The notes below the pieces were generated by a model. That model made no database searches. It saw only the letters and a program-made list of their open reading frames with translations, and was not told the DNA's origin. From contig JAOUNC010000002.1 in NCBI GenBank assembly GCA_029881175.1, positions 1 to 26,253 of the forward strand: DNA of 26,253 bases, in the 5' to 3' direction. Below, in pieces: positions 7,666-16,114 of the stretch. Position 1 is the first letter of the stretch, and each line of letters opens with the position of its first letter. This stretch comes from Nitrospirota bacterium (GTDB lineage Bacteria > Nitrospirota > Nitrospiria > Nitrospirales > UBA8639). The position numbers were made by a program, and so were the translations under genes.

Positions 7666-7806
7666 GAGATCGAATGCAATAAGACCGTGATGGGCTCAAG
7701 AATGGCGCGAGATTATGGTGACAATCCTAGAGGGATTGTCGAGACTTGGCAAGGAAGAATGTTGGGTCATTTCAAAAGCAAATGGTGGGTCCGCTTGCCA
7801 GATTTC

Positions 7807-8286
7807 CTAGAAGCCACTAGGGCGAACATTAGGGCCAAACATTTCTGGAGCTAAAGAGAATCCTTCTTGTGTAGGCCCCACCCCCTTATCGTTGGATGGA
7901 AGTGCCCGTCCGGATTCTTGGAAATTCGAACTGAAGCTCTGCCCCGAATCATGTTCGCCTACCATCTCCTTAGGGAATTGGCTTTCATCAACAAAACGCG
8001 TGCGAAAGACATTCGGCAAATGGTGCGTATTGTATGCTTGACCGGAATCCTCTTTATGGAATTCCTTTATGATCATTCTCCCCCGTGCGGTGCCTTTCCA
8101 TTCTTCAAAATCTTTTCGACAGGCTTCGGGATCCAATTGGCACCACACGAAATGCTTATCATCTAATGTACTGAGATAGAGATCAATCTGCTCGTCACTT
8201 ACATTGGCATTATTCGCAGAATAGGAAGCACATCCACCGAGGAAGATCACAACACACACAAATCCAAGCGTACGGTTATCTCGCAT
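7807..8286 (-). CDS. Small lipoprotein of unknown function
   Basis: The product begins MRDNRTLGFVCVVIFLGGCA: a charged start, a hydrophobic core and an LGGC lipobox, so it is expected to be lipidated on Cys19 and anchored in a membrane. The mature part is about 140 residues, acidic and polar (SDEQIDLYLSTLDD, WCQLDPEACRKDFEEW with a Cys pair, then a low-complexity tail). The start at 8286 is preferred because GGAGG lies six bases upstream; an in-frame TTG four codons earlier lies within that ribosome binding site. No family recognised. Flanked by spacers, so probably transcribed alone. Confidence 0.72.
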   Translation of the reverse strand: MRDNRTLGFVCVVIFLGGCASYSANNANVSDEQIDLYLSTLDDKHFVWCQLDPEACRKDFEEWKGTARGRMIIKEFHKEDSGQAYNTHHLPNVFRTRFVDESQFPKEMVGEHDSGQSFSSNFQESGRALPSNDKGVGPTQEGFSLAPEMFGPNVRPSGF

Positions 8287-8757
8287 TCGAACCTCCAACT
8301 TGTCACCCTATCGGCCAAATCAGAAATTCCTGTAGGATGGAACCATGTGTGGACCCTGCTGTACCCACCTGCTTCATTTCATTCCGATATCACGTATCTC
8401 GCGGTTTGTTTTATAAGGTTTCTATTCTGAATCCATGGCCCCTCATCATGATTTAGCAAGACTCCTTGCCCTCTTAAATATCTCTACTCAAGGAAGAGCA
8501 CACGCCCCTTTCCCCAAAACTACAAATCCATACACACAACCTCTGGATACCTGGCTACTAGATTCCCATCCAAGGCTGGATCAAATTTTTCAACGAGATC
8601 CCCCACAAATTACAGTTGGTTCTTCTTCCTCGAGACGTCACACAGTTTCAATATGTTATAGTCAGAGAGGTTCTGTATTGGTAAGATTCATGAGTGTTTT
8701 CTCATTTTCTTATGTCTTTGTACGCCAAAAAATTTTCAACATTCAGTCTATAGCCTG
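8287..8757. other. Divergent intergenic region
   Basis: This spacer separates the minus-strand lipoprotein gene from the plus-strand TPR gene and should carry promoters for both. It is AT-rich near 8680-8750. A plus-strand frame from 8435 to 8758 (107 codons) overlaps the next ATG by one base (TGATG), but its product has no recognisable feature. Confidence 0.4.
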
Positions 8758-10611
8758 ATGCATAAACACCGACTCCACATACCCACCAGAAAAATTATGC
8801 CATCCATTCATACGCCTGTTTACCAGTTCTCCTGTGTCAAAAACATGGTTGTCTTAGGCAGTAGCCTGGTATTTCTCTTCTTAACTTTTGTCCCTCCTGC
8901 CTTCACTCAGGTTCCGGCGATTGATTCAGAAGATGCCCTCATCCAGCGTGCCACAGAAGCCTGGATTGATGGATCCACTCCTCATGCTCTGGAAATTTTG
9001 GAAGAAGGCCTTGCCGAGAATCCAGGGTCTCTTACGCTTCGAACCTTACGCGGAAATATTCTGGCTACCTCTCGTCACCATCAGGAAGCCTTAGATGACT
9101 TTGAAGCCGTGCTGAAGGAAGCCCCAGAAGCCTTGGCTGTCCGGTGGGCCAAATGGAGCACCCTCACTCGTTTGGGGAACGGAGCTTTGGCCATTGACGA
9201 ATTGCAACGTATCGCCCAACGAGAGCCTCTCAATCCCTTGGTTCCTTTACGATTAGCTCAAGACCTTCGCAAAATTGATCGACTCGAAGAATCTGTCGTG
9301 TGGTATCAGAAAGCCGTCAATCTGGTTCCAGAGATGCCAGGTTGGCGTTTGAATCTCGCTCGCGCCCTGTTTGATGTCTTGCAATATGATAAGGCCCGGC
9401 AAGAAGTGCAACAGGTCTTGCAAACGGTGCCACGCCATTCCCCCGTGGAAATGGCTGCCCGCAACTTATTAATGATCACATATGGGGCGACAAAGGAGCG
9501 GGGCCGACGGTATCAACCGATTTTTAGCCCGGAAGGATCTGCAGAAGATCGGAAACGTTGGGGGTTGATTCGCCATCAAGGCTGGGAGCACTTTGCCAAG
9601 GGACGCTATCAGGAGGCCGAACCCATACTTCGGGAACTTCTCTCCCTGAAACCCAATGACCATCGAGTGACCTATGAATTAGGTGTCAGCTTGATGGAGC
9701 TAGGTCAGTATGAGGAAGCCATTAACCTTCTTCAAAAAGGCATTGAACTCGGCCCAACAAGTGGCAGTTACAGTGAGGTTTTTTTGGATTCCATCTTTCG
9801 TATCGGCCAAAGTTTGGTCGCCTTACAACGATGGGACGAGGCCTTACTTCATTTTGAGATCCTCCAAGAAATAGCAACCGTCCCTCCAGAAAGTCTCAAA
9901 GCACCATCGTCGAAGGAGAATAAGCCTGTCTCAAATGATTCAGAAACGACAGATGATCCTGATGCACCCCCCACAACGCTCAGTGGAAAGATGATTGATC
10001 AAGAAAAGCTTTCATATTGGATGGAACAAGTTTGGCAACATATCCCCAGACCAGAAAAAGCCTCACCGGATGCCAATGAAATGCTACCAGCCTCTGCCCT
10101 TACCGAATTACCTCCCGATCAGGACTCAACTCTCGTTGCAAAGAAGTTTACACCCGATGAACTGTTTCACACTCGAGCCTCGCTCATGGGACGGGATGCC
10201 GATTTTAGCTGGTTTCAATTCGTGATTCCTGCCAGTCGAGTGATGCGTGATGACCTCCAAGTTGGCAACCATGAATTTATTCCCATTCATCCGAATGATA
10301 CCTTTCCCACGACCCAGCAAGAGATTTATTTGGTCTTCGCGCTCGTCACGGCCTCATATGATGCCATTCCGTTAACAGCACAATGTTTTCTTGAAACATC
10401 CCCAATTACTTGGGGCAAAGCCCCGTTGGTTCAGGATCAGGTTGTCATGTCCACCAATGAACAATCAGGATATTTTATTCTCTCGTCCCCGAAAACGGAA
10501 TGGATGCCAGGACTCTATCGGTGTGGATTGTTTGTCGGAGACACAGTGTCCGCCTATACCCAGGCAGACGAAGTCCGTTTTCGGATCGTTGCGCCCAACC
10601 AGCCCTCTTAA
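8758..10611 (+). CDS. Exported TPR protein with C-terminal beta-rich domain
   Basis: A 617-residue protein. A hydrophobic segment around residues 30-52 (MVVLGSSLVFLFLTFVPPAF then TQVPA) looks like a signal peptide after an unusually long N-terminus, so the true start may be the ATG at 8797 or 8845; none has a good ribosome binding site. Residues about 60-235 and 265-365 are TPR arrays (LRTLRGNILATSRHHQEALD, VSLMELGQYEEAINLLQKGI). A Ser/Asp/Pro-rich linker follows (around 380-405), then a 160-residue C-terminal region, probably beta-sandwich, with two Cys (AQCFLE, LYRCGLFVGD) and no family I recognise. Likely periplasmic or surface-attached scaffold. Confidence 0.82.
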   Translation: MHKHRLHIPTRKIMPSIHTPVYQFSCVKNMVVLGSSLVFLFLTFVPPAFTQVPAIDSEDALIQRATEAWIDGSTPHALEILEEGLAENPGSLTLRTLRGNILATSRHHQEALDDFEAVLKEAPEALAVRWAKWSTLTRLGNGALAIDELQRIAQREPLNPLVPLRLAQDLRKIDRLEESVVWYQKAVNLVPEMPGWRLNLARALFDVLQYDKARQEVQQVLQTVPRHSPVEMAARNLLMITYGATKERGRRYQPIFSPEGSAEDRKRWGLIRHQGWEHFAKGRYQEAEPILRELLSLKPNDHRVTYELGVSLMELGQYEEAINLLQKGIELGPTSGSYSEVFLDSIFRIGQSLVALQRWDEALLHFEILQEIATVPPESLKAPSSKENKPVSNDSETTDDPDAPPTTLSGKMIDQEKLSYWMEQVWQHIPRPEKASPDANEMLPASALTELPPDQDSTLVAKKFTPDELFHTRASLMGRDADFSWFQFVIPASRVMRDDLQVGNHEFIPIHPNDTFPTTQQEIYLVFALVTASYDAIPLTAQCFLETSPITWGKAPLVQDQVVMSTNEQSGYFILSSPKTEWMPGLYRCGLFVGDTVSAYTQADEVRFRIVAPNQPS

Positions 10612-11150
10612 CCACCTCTCCACTGTGCAAGTGGAAGACCGTAGTAATGTGATGAGAGATCTGGCCATTCTCACCATAATCAAAGACACATCTTTTGTCG
10701 ATCCATCAGAGCTTTCCTCACGCAGACCACGGCAAATCCCTTCCCTCTTTAAGGCATCACCCTTTCTATGCAATGACATCTTCCTCGAGACATCTCGACA
10801 GAATTTCACCATATGATCAGTGAGCAGAGATCTCACATTTTCAAAGAGAGGTTCCTGTGGAAGGGACTTCCAGAATGGAATGAAATCGCTTGAACCTGGA
10901 AACGGCAATTGAGCGCGAAAAAGCTGTGCAAGCAATTTACGTGCAAAGGATTTTTTTTTAAACTCGTGATCACCTTACGGGTGATGAGAGATTGTAAAAA
11001 TTTCCTAGGTGCGTGAAGAGATTGTGCAGACATTCGTGTCCAACTGCTGTTTTTAGGTTGAAGCATAGGAATACACCCAAACTCTCCAAAAATGGCATCA
11101 ATTCCTGTAGTGGAAGAATTCTTTTTAAAAGGGAATTATGTCATATTATC
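10612..11150. other. Intergenic spacer between converging genes
   Basis: No gene is supported in these 540 bp. A small hairpin, ATCACC-TTACG-GGTGAT-like, lies near 10969-10985, next to a run of eight T's at about 10952; read on the minus strand the hairpin is followed by an A-rich stretch, so it is not a convincing terminator. A minus-strand frame from 10935 to 10465 runs deep into the 3' end of the TPR gene and is discounted. Confidence 0.4.
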
Positions 11151-11540
11151 TTAAGCCAAGGATTCTCCCCCGACTTGGGAAATGAGAAGAAGGAATTCCT
11201 GAAAAGAAAACGGTTTTTCCAGCACTGCACTGGATCCTGAGTGAAGAGCCCGTGCTTTTAAGTCAGCCGTCAATTGGCCACTATAAAAAATTATCTGGAG
11301 GCTCTTGGTCTTCTTATGACTTTTTATCCATTGGATAAGCTCCAAACCAGTGATTCCTGGCATTTGATAGTCTGTGACCATCAAATCAACAAGATGTCCT
11401 TCCAACCACTCCTGCGCATCGTGGCCATCTTTTGCCTCCATGCATTGATGGCTTGCCGCTTCTACGCATATTCGTAGCGTGGCTCTCAAACTCGCATCGT
11501 CATCAAAAAGCAAAATCCGCAGGCTGGGTATAGACATCAT
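11151..11540 (-). CDS. Stand-alone response-regulator receiver domain protein
   Basis: A CheY-like protein of about 129 residues with no output domain. The acidic pocket is DDD (residues 13-15), the phosphoacceptor Asp57 lies in VTDYQMPG, the switch Ser87 in FYSG and the conserved Lys109 in LEKPF. It should accept a phosphoryl group from a histidine kinase and act by protein-protein contact. The start is one of two adjacent ATGs (11540 and 11537) preceded by GAGGGA; an upstream in-frame start at 11561 would bury this ribosome binding site. No kinase gene is in the window. It shares the DYQMP phosphorylation motif with the receiver at 15468. Confidence 0.88.
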   Translation of the reverse strand: MMSIPSLRILLFDDDASLRATLRICVEAASHQCMEAKDGHDAQEWLEGHLVDLMVTDYQMPGITGLELIQWIKSHKKTKSLQIIFYSGQLTADLKARALHSGSSAVLEKPFSFQEFLLLISQVGGESLA

Positions 11541-11639
11541 TCCCTCTTGTATATCGTACACCCTGGCGACGTTTCTGTTTCAAGACGGAGAAGCGCTTTC
11601 CGGCCATGCCCACTTCGGTTACAATAATGGAATAACGCG

Positions 11640-12401
11640 ATGTCGATCACCACGCATTGGGCGCCTACACCACAAGATTTTCTGTACACACTAGTGCCAG
11701 GGGATGTTCACGTCTGGCGTGTCCCCCTCAATCACACGCCTGCGCAAGCTGCTCGCTATCGTCCCTACCTTTCGACAGATGAACTCGCGCGAGCGCAACG
11801 ATGCCGCTCCCCTCACCCTCAGGATCAATTCGTTATCACACGCGGGATTCTTCGGTTACTTCTCAGTCGATATCGGAACGTCCCACCAACCGAGCTTCAA
11901 TTTGAGGTTTCACCTCAAGGAAAACCACGGATCATATCGACTGCATCGCTTCCCATCCAATTTAATGTGTCGCACACTCATGGAATGGCCTTGATTGCTG
12001 TGACCCTCAAGCATGCCGTGGGCATTGATGTGGAAAGACTCGATCGAGAAGTCCAGGATCTTGACATCGCCAAACGCTATTTTTCCGCACGAGAATCGAC
12101 GTATTTGGCGTCCTTGATCCCCCCGGAGCGCACACACCAATTTTTTTCGTATTGGACCTGTAAGGAGGCGTATCTCAAAATGCAGGGGAGAGGAATTTCA
12201 GATGGCTTAGCACAATGTGAATTCTCCTTTGATCCTGACCAATGTCAGGTCAAAGGCTCACTCCTGGATCAACCAGGCCAGGAAAAAGATTGCTCGTTAT
12301 ATCGCATCACCGCGGGATCACTGCATATCGGGGCGCTGGCTGTCTCATGCGCGTCCGCTCAGATATCCTATTGGGACTGGGAAGAGACATATCCACTCTG
12401 A
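11640..12401 (+). CDS. 4'-phosphopantetheinyl transferase, Sfp/Gsp/HetI type
   Basis: A 253-residue protein of the usual length for Sfp-type enzymes, which move the phosphopantetheine arm of CoA onto a Ser of carrier proteins. Visible motifs are FNVSHTHG (108-115), the magnesium-binding GIDVE (128-132, Asp130 and Glu132) and WTCKEAYLK (172-180, Glu176 and Lys177) followed by QGRGI. All catalytic residues appear present. No polyketide or non-ribosomal peptide genes are nearby, so its substrate could be the fatty-acid carrier protein or a system elsewhere. The ATG at 11640 begins a short lead before the conserved region; the ribosome binding site is weak. Confidence 0.93.
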   Translation: MSITTHWAPTPQDFLYTLVPGDVHVWRVPLNHTPAQAARYRPYLSTDELARAQRCRSPHPQDQFVITRGILRLLLSRYRNVPPTELQFEVSPQGKPRIISTASLPIQFNVSHTHGMALIAVTLKHAVGIDVERLDREVQDLDIAKRYFSARESTYLASLIPPERTHQFFSYWTCKEAYLKMQGRGISDGLAQCEFSFDPDQCQVKGSLLDQPGQEKDCSLYRITAGSLHIGALAVSCASAQISYWDWEETYPL

Positions 12402-12444
12402 CATCACTTCACGTTCTTTAAAAATTTCAAGCTGTTGAGGATTC

Positions 12445-12463
12445 TCGCAAGATGGCCTTGCGA
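12445..12463. terminator. Hairpin between converging genes
   Basis: TCGCAAG-ATGGC-CTTGCGA forms a perfect 7-bp stem with a 5-base loop, immediately beyond the stop of the lipoprotein gene and about 45 bp after the transferase gene. There is no U-tract on either strand, so termination function is only possible. Confidence 0.35.
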
Positions 12464-13624
12464 TTACTCAACCCCAGACCACACCGACATCGTTGCATTG
12501 ACCTGCGCCTGATGGCCAATATCAGCGGGTGAGGCTTCTCCTTTAAATTGGATGGGTTCTTCACCTTGTAAATGCTTAGCCCTAAGCCAATACGTGCCTT
12601 GTAGACTGGCATCCCAAATGGACTTGGCCACGTGTTCATTGCCAGCGGTCAAGACATACGCCAATCCTCCCATCAGGCCTCCCAATCCAGCATAGCCAAT
12701 TTTGAAAGGCGTATAGAGAAGGGAAAGTGCTCCACCGGCAATTTCTAACCCCCAGGAAGGCTTTTCGTCAGGTAATAGAGGGGCATCAGACAACCCAGGG
12801 GCAATCGCTTCAGAGGTGGATGCTTCATTCGTGATGGCCGCTGACTCTGTGGGCGACATCTCCTCTGAAGAAGATGGGACGACTGACACGCGCTCTTGTT
12901 GTGGCCTCTGTTGAGCCACTTCCTCCTGGAGCGGAAGAAGAGAGTCTGGTTCATTCTCTGTGTGCCGCGTCTCCTCCAAAGAGGATGGAACGACTGACAC
13001 GCGCTCTTGTTGTGGCCTCTGTTGAGCCACTTCCTCCTGAAGCGGAAAAAGAGAGTCTGGTTCATTCCAAGCTTTTTGAAGCGCAAAGGTCGTGAGATCT
13101 TGTACCATCTGGTCTGATTCGACCATTGGCTCAGAATTCCACGCTTTGGCCCCAAAAACCACATCCCCCGTTTCGGTCTTCATCCCACGAATTTCCACTC
13201 CAATAATTTTCATGCGTTTATGCTCAAAACTCATGAGATCAAATTTCTGACCTACCTGATTATTTTCCACCTGTGCGAAGAGGACAAGCGGAGCCCCTAC
13301 CGACTGTGCAGCCGCCAACACTTGCGCCTTTTGGTCGATTCTGGTTCGATGAGCAAAGCCTGGGTCCCCTAGCTCTTTTTCAATCCACGAGGGATCCACC
13401 CCAACAATGTGATGATCATGCAACCACCGTAACGTCCGCGTAACAACTCCAGAATGATTTCCCCATACCACCACTCGGGTCCCCGCATTCGGCAGAGAGG
13501 CCTGAAAACCTTCTCCCATAAACGTTTCATGGCTAGGAGGAGCACTCGCACACCCAAACACGATGCTGAACATTCCACATATCAAAACCAGTCTTTTTAA
13601 CCCATAAAGAAAACTATCTTGCAT
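12464..13624 (-). CDS. Lipoprotein with internal tandem duplication and glycine-rich C-terminal segment
   Basis: A 386-residue protein. It starts MQDSFLYGLKRLVLICGMFS with a lipobox at IVFGC (Cys25). Residues about 48-165 form a mixed alpha/beta region (TRVVVWGN, VLAAAQSVGAPLVLFAQV, KIIGVEIRGMKTETGDVVFG) that loosely resembles CsgG/TolB-N-like lipoprotein domains; this is only an impression. Residues 187-223 and 224-260 are near-identical tandem 37-residue units. A glycine-rich apolar stretch follows around residues 295-335 (SLLYTPFKIGYAGLGGLMGG) that could insert in a membrane. The start is supported by AGGGGG seven bases upstream of the ATG. Likely an outer-membrane-associated protein; function unknown. 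Confidence 0.82.
   Translation of the reverse strand: MQDSFLYGLKRLVLICGMFSIVFGCASAPPSHETFMGEGFQASLPNAGTRVVVWGNHSGVVTRTLRWLHDHHIVGVDPSWIEKELGDPGFAHRTRIDQKAQVLAAAQSVGAPLVLFAQVENNQVGQKFDLMSFEHKRMKIIGVEIRGMKTETGDVVFGAKAWNSEPMVESDQMVQDLTTFALQKAWNEPDSLFPLQEEVAQQRPQQERVSVVPSSLEETRHTENEPDSLLPLQEEVAQQRPQQERVSVVPSSSEEMSPTESAAITNEASTSEAIAPGLSDAPLLPDEKPSWGLEIAGGALSLLYTPFKIGYAGLGGLMGGLAYVLTAGNEHVAKSIWDASLQGTYWLRAKHLQGEEPIQFKGEASPADIGHQAQVNATMSVWSGVE
12845..13066 (-). repeat. In-frame tandem duplication, 2 x 111 bp
   Basis: Two adjacent 111-bp units (12956-13066 and 12845-12955) encode the 37-residue sequences beginning NEPDSLFPLQEEVAQQ and NEPDSLLPLQEEVAQQ. The first 29 residues of each differ at only one position; the last eight differ more. 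The period is a multiple of three, so the frame is kept. Confidence 0.92.
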
Positions 13625-14147
13625 ATCACGTCCCCCTTTTTGTCACATATCCCATTTTTATGATCAGAAATAACAAAAGTCCTATCTCTCCTCATAAGGG
13701 TTGTCTGAATCCCTATGGAATCGTCCAACTTCTGAATATTTCTTGAGTTTTATAGAAATTAAAATTCGCTGTGCTTATACCCCTTAAATGGGCCAGACCT
13801 CATTTCCTGTATAACAGACTTACGGAAAAACACATCACATATAGTGGTATGCGTTCGAACATTCTACTTCATTTAGTGTACCTCAATGAAGTCTCCGGTT
13901 TTGTTGTCCCCATGAATGAAAAGGGTCATGGCAAATTACAACTAAAAAATACAGCCGGCTCCTGCGCCAGATCCATTCCCTTTTTCATGAAATATTTTTT
14001 TATTCAAACCAAAATTCCTGAGGCTCTTGAGAGAAGGAAAACCCTCGCTATTTGAATGCGTGGCCCCAACCAGATATGCTGCGGATTCATGGCCATGTCA
14101 CTTTTTCACAATCATGCCTTAAAAACCCTTCTGTCACTATCCTGATT
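13625..14147. other. Divergent intergenic region, no confident gene
   Basis: About 520 bp between the minus-strand lipoprotein gene and the plus-strand unknown gene, AT-rich near 13735-13765, which is where promoters for the two genes would be expected. A plus-strand frame from 13771 to 14055 shows no domain features and is not called. Confidence 0.4.
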
Positions 14148-14633
14148 ATGCCCTTAAGAATTCTTTCTTTTTTCAATGAGAATATTACCTGGCGAGTAGC
14201 CAAAACCCCTGATGGCTATTACCATCGACAACTCTCAGGTACACCAGAATGGCTCCCAGGGCTTCCATCAGGAGTGCCACCTGAGATGGTTAAAAGTACG
14301 TTTCAGCAATTTCCGTCAACAGATGATTCACTCCAACCCTCTCACCTCTCATTCAAATTAACGTATCGAGTCGGCCATTCCAACGTGGAATGCTTTATTT
14401 TTGCCTCGCCTGAAGACGATCCATTTTTAGTCAAAATACCGCCGGCAACCTTTGCCGCCCTTCAAGAAGCTTTTCCATCTATCGCCATTCCCCGCATGCG
14501 TATCGCCCGCCTCGCCGCTCAACAGGCTATCCATTTAGACTTACCAAGCGTGGAACTGATCACGGGAACCCCATTGTTTGAGACCGTGCAATCTCAATTA
14601 TCTGAATCGCTCCCTCAACACACCCAACACTAG
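14148..14633 (+). CDS. Hypothetical protein
   Basis: The product from the ATG at 14148 is 161 residues: MPLRILSFFNENITWRVAKT, then an ordered region with WLPGLPSGVPPEMV, LTYRVGHSNVECFIFASPED and a C-terminal helical part (MRIARLAAQQAIHLDLPSVE). There is no signal peptide or membrane segment, so it is probably cytoplasmic. An in-frame ATG lies at 14079 and a non-ATG start at 14052, but the residues before position 14148 look non-coding and no ribosome binding site decides between them. No family recognised. A hairpin follows the stop codon. Confidence 0.55.
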   Translation: MPLRILSFFNENITWRVAKTPDGYYHRQLSGTPEWLPGLPSGVPPEMVKSTFQQFPSTDDSLQPSHLSFKLTYRVGHSNVECFIFASPEDDPFLVKIPPATFAALQEAFPSIAIPRMRIARLAAQQAIHLDLPSVELITGTPLFETVQSQLSESLPQHTQH

Positions 14634-14648
14634 ATGTTCCCCTGAAAG

Positions 14649-14677
14649 CAGACGTATCTTCAGACATTCAACGTCTG
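14649..14677 (+). terminator. Possible terminator hairpin
   Basis: CAGACGT at 14649-14655 pairs with ACGTCTG at 14671-14677 across a 15-base loop and is followed by TTGTTT. It lies 16 bp after the stop of the hypothetical gene; the loop is long and the T tract short. Confidence 0.4.
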
Positions 14678-14763
14678 TTGTTTAACGATTCTGATGGACC
14701 TGTTGAATAATTATTTTTTCAAGGGCAAATACACTACAGACACGTTGGGTTCCTGAGGCATCT

Positions 14764-15084
14764 GGGCTGTTCAAAAAAAACATGGCCTAAGCCTTTCGAA
14801 GGGTTCGTCCAGTCCTGAGCTTTGCCGAAGGGAAGGCCTCAGGATTGCTTACTGCGTCCCGGAGGACTCAACCTATTGCCTGGCTCATCCTGAAAGGTGA
14901 AACCATTGTTAGCGCGCGGAGCGTACTTCCAGTACGTGAGCACGGAAAATTGGTGACCTGCCTGCGCGAAGCCGCTCCGGCCGCTTGCGCGCCAAAGCTG
15001 GTTTCAGCGGCGAGCGCGAAGGCAGGGAACGCCGCCTTGCTTTTTCCATCCTGATTAAGGTGGGACATTTGTTTTCAACAGCCC
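14764..15084. repeat. MITE-like repeat element, 321 bp, with terminal inverted repeats
   Basis: The left end reads GGGCTGTTCAAAAAAAACAT; the right end, read on the minus strand, is GGGCTGTTGAAAACAAATGT, so 15 of the first 17 bases match. The interior contains no credible gene but several dyads: CCTGAG/CTCAGG (14814/14838), CGTAC/GTACG (14922/14932), and a nested pair CCTGCCT/AGGCAGG (14957/15020) around GCCGCT/AGCGGC (14971/15006). It is GC-rich against an AT-rich spacer. No transposase and no clear target duplication. From memory, termini of this kind (TTTTCAACAGCC) recur in Nitrospira genomes. Confidence 0.6.
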
Positions 15085-15467
15085 CCTGACTGAAAACCCC
15101 GCGTTCACAGCCCTGTTTATGAGTGGCCCGGCCTTCCGTGAGACCATGGCAGGCAATCTAATTGATAATTCATATTTTTCAATATCTTATAAATAGCTGA
15201 CCCAATCCACTCATTCTGTGGATAAGGCTGTGCGTAAAGCAAATTCCGATGACAAGGCTAGCTCATTCATGGACCAATCAGCACTTTGCACATTTTTTAA
15301 GCATTGTGGCATCAAAGGAATCATTCCACAAAATATATGGTGAGGGTATTCCCCAAGGCGTATTACGTATGTACAATACGAAAGTAGTAAAAACTTTTAC
15401 ACATGGTCCATCAATTTTAGAAAATTTTCCTGACGGTTTATCTATCTTTTCCGAGGGACTATTCTTG

Positions 15468-15857
15468 ATGACTAACAACCCTTCTACCCAGGGACGACAC
15501 GTACTGATCGTGGATGACGAACCCGCCGTTCGCCGAATGGTGAGAGGAGTGCTAGAATCAGCAGGGTTTGAATGTGGAGAATCTGAAAACGGCGCAACGG
15601 CTCTGGAATGGTTACAAGAACATCACACCGATCTCATCATCTCGGATTACCAAATGCCCGTGATGAATGGTCTCCGTTTGCTTGAAAAAGTTCAGACTTC
15701 ACTAAATGGCCACACCCCTCGCGTAATCATGTTGAGTGGGGTCATCGAAGAGAAAGAAAAACTCAAAGCCATGGATCTCGGTGCCTATGCCATTATTGAC
15801 AAACCCTGTAATTTCCGTGAGCTGGTCGTAAAGGTGAATGAAGCGATTGCACCCTGA
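15468..15857 (+). CDS. Stand-alone response-regulator receiver domain protein
   Basis: A CheY-like protein of 129 residues: acidic pair Asp16-Asp17 in LIVDDEPAVR, phosphoacceptor Asp60 in ISDYQMPVMNG, switch Ser90 in MLSG and Lys112 in DKPCNF. No DNA-binding or enzymatic output domain is present, so it likely signals by binding a partner. The frame is open back to 15249, but those 73 residues look non-coding and the receiver fold begins right after the ATG at 15468, which has GAGGGA about nine bases upstream. No kinase lies nearby. Confidence 0.87.
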   Translation: MTNNPSTQGRHVLIVDDEPAVRRMVRGVLESAGFECGESENGATALEWLQEHHTDLIISDYQMPVMNGLRLLEKVQTSLNGHTPRVIMLSGVIEEKEKLKAMDLGAYAIIDKPCNFRELVVKVNEAIAP

Positions 15858-15946
15858 TTCCTCCCCCTCTTTCCCCTTGTCAGAATAAACGCAGCTCATG
15901 GAAGAAAAGGCGATTCCTCTCTGAATGTTTCAATCTATTCAGAATT

Positions 15947-15975
15947 TTTACTTGATTCCCCCCAAAAATTAAAAT
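15947..15975 (+). promoter_or_regulatory. Candidate sigma-70 promoter
   Basis: TTTACT (15947-15952), a 17-bp spacer and TAAAAT (15970-15975) give a near-consensus pair. Transcription would start near 15982 and leave a leader of about 130 nt before the gene at 16115. Unverified. Confidence 0.35.
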
Positions 15976-16114
15976 CCTAAGTAAGGGCAAAGACGATGCC
16001 GCTGTCTTCCCTGGAGAGAATTCCACTCACGTGGGTGACGGCAACGTTTTTTGCTTCCTCGCCAAGTTCCTTTTCTGCCTCATAAAAAGATCAGACTGAA
16101 GTGTCCTGCATATC

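Noticed and set aside
8435..8758. Plus-strand frame of 107 codons with a TGATG junction to the TPR gene
   Set aside because: The junction looks like coupling, but the product has atypical composition and no recognisable feature, and there is no ribosome binding site.
10465..10935. Minus-strand frame of 156 codons
   Set aside because: A third of it lies opposite the end of the exported TPR gene, and no family resemblance was seen.
13771..14055. Plus-strand frame of 94 codons in the spacer
   Set aside because: Starts inside an AT-rich promoter-like stretch, with no ribosome binding site and no protein-like pattern.
15249..15467. N-terminal extension of the second receiver protein
   Set aside because: The 73 residues show no fold or conservation pattern; the receiver domain begins just after the ATG at 15468.
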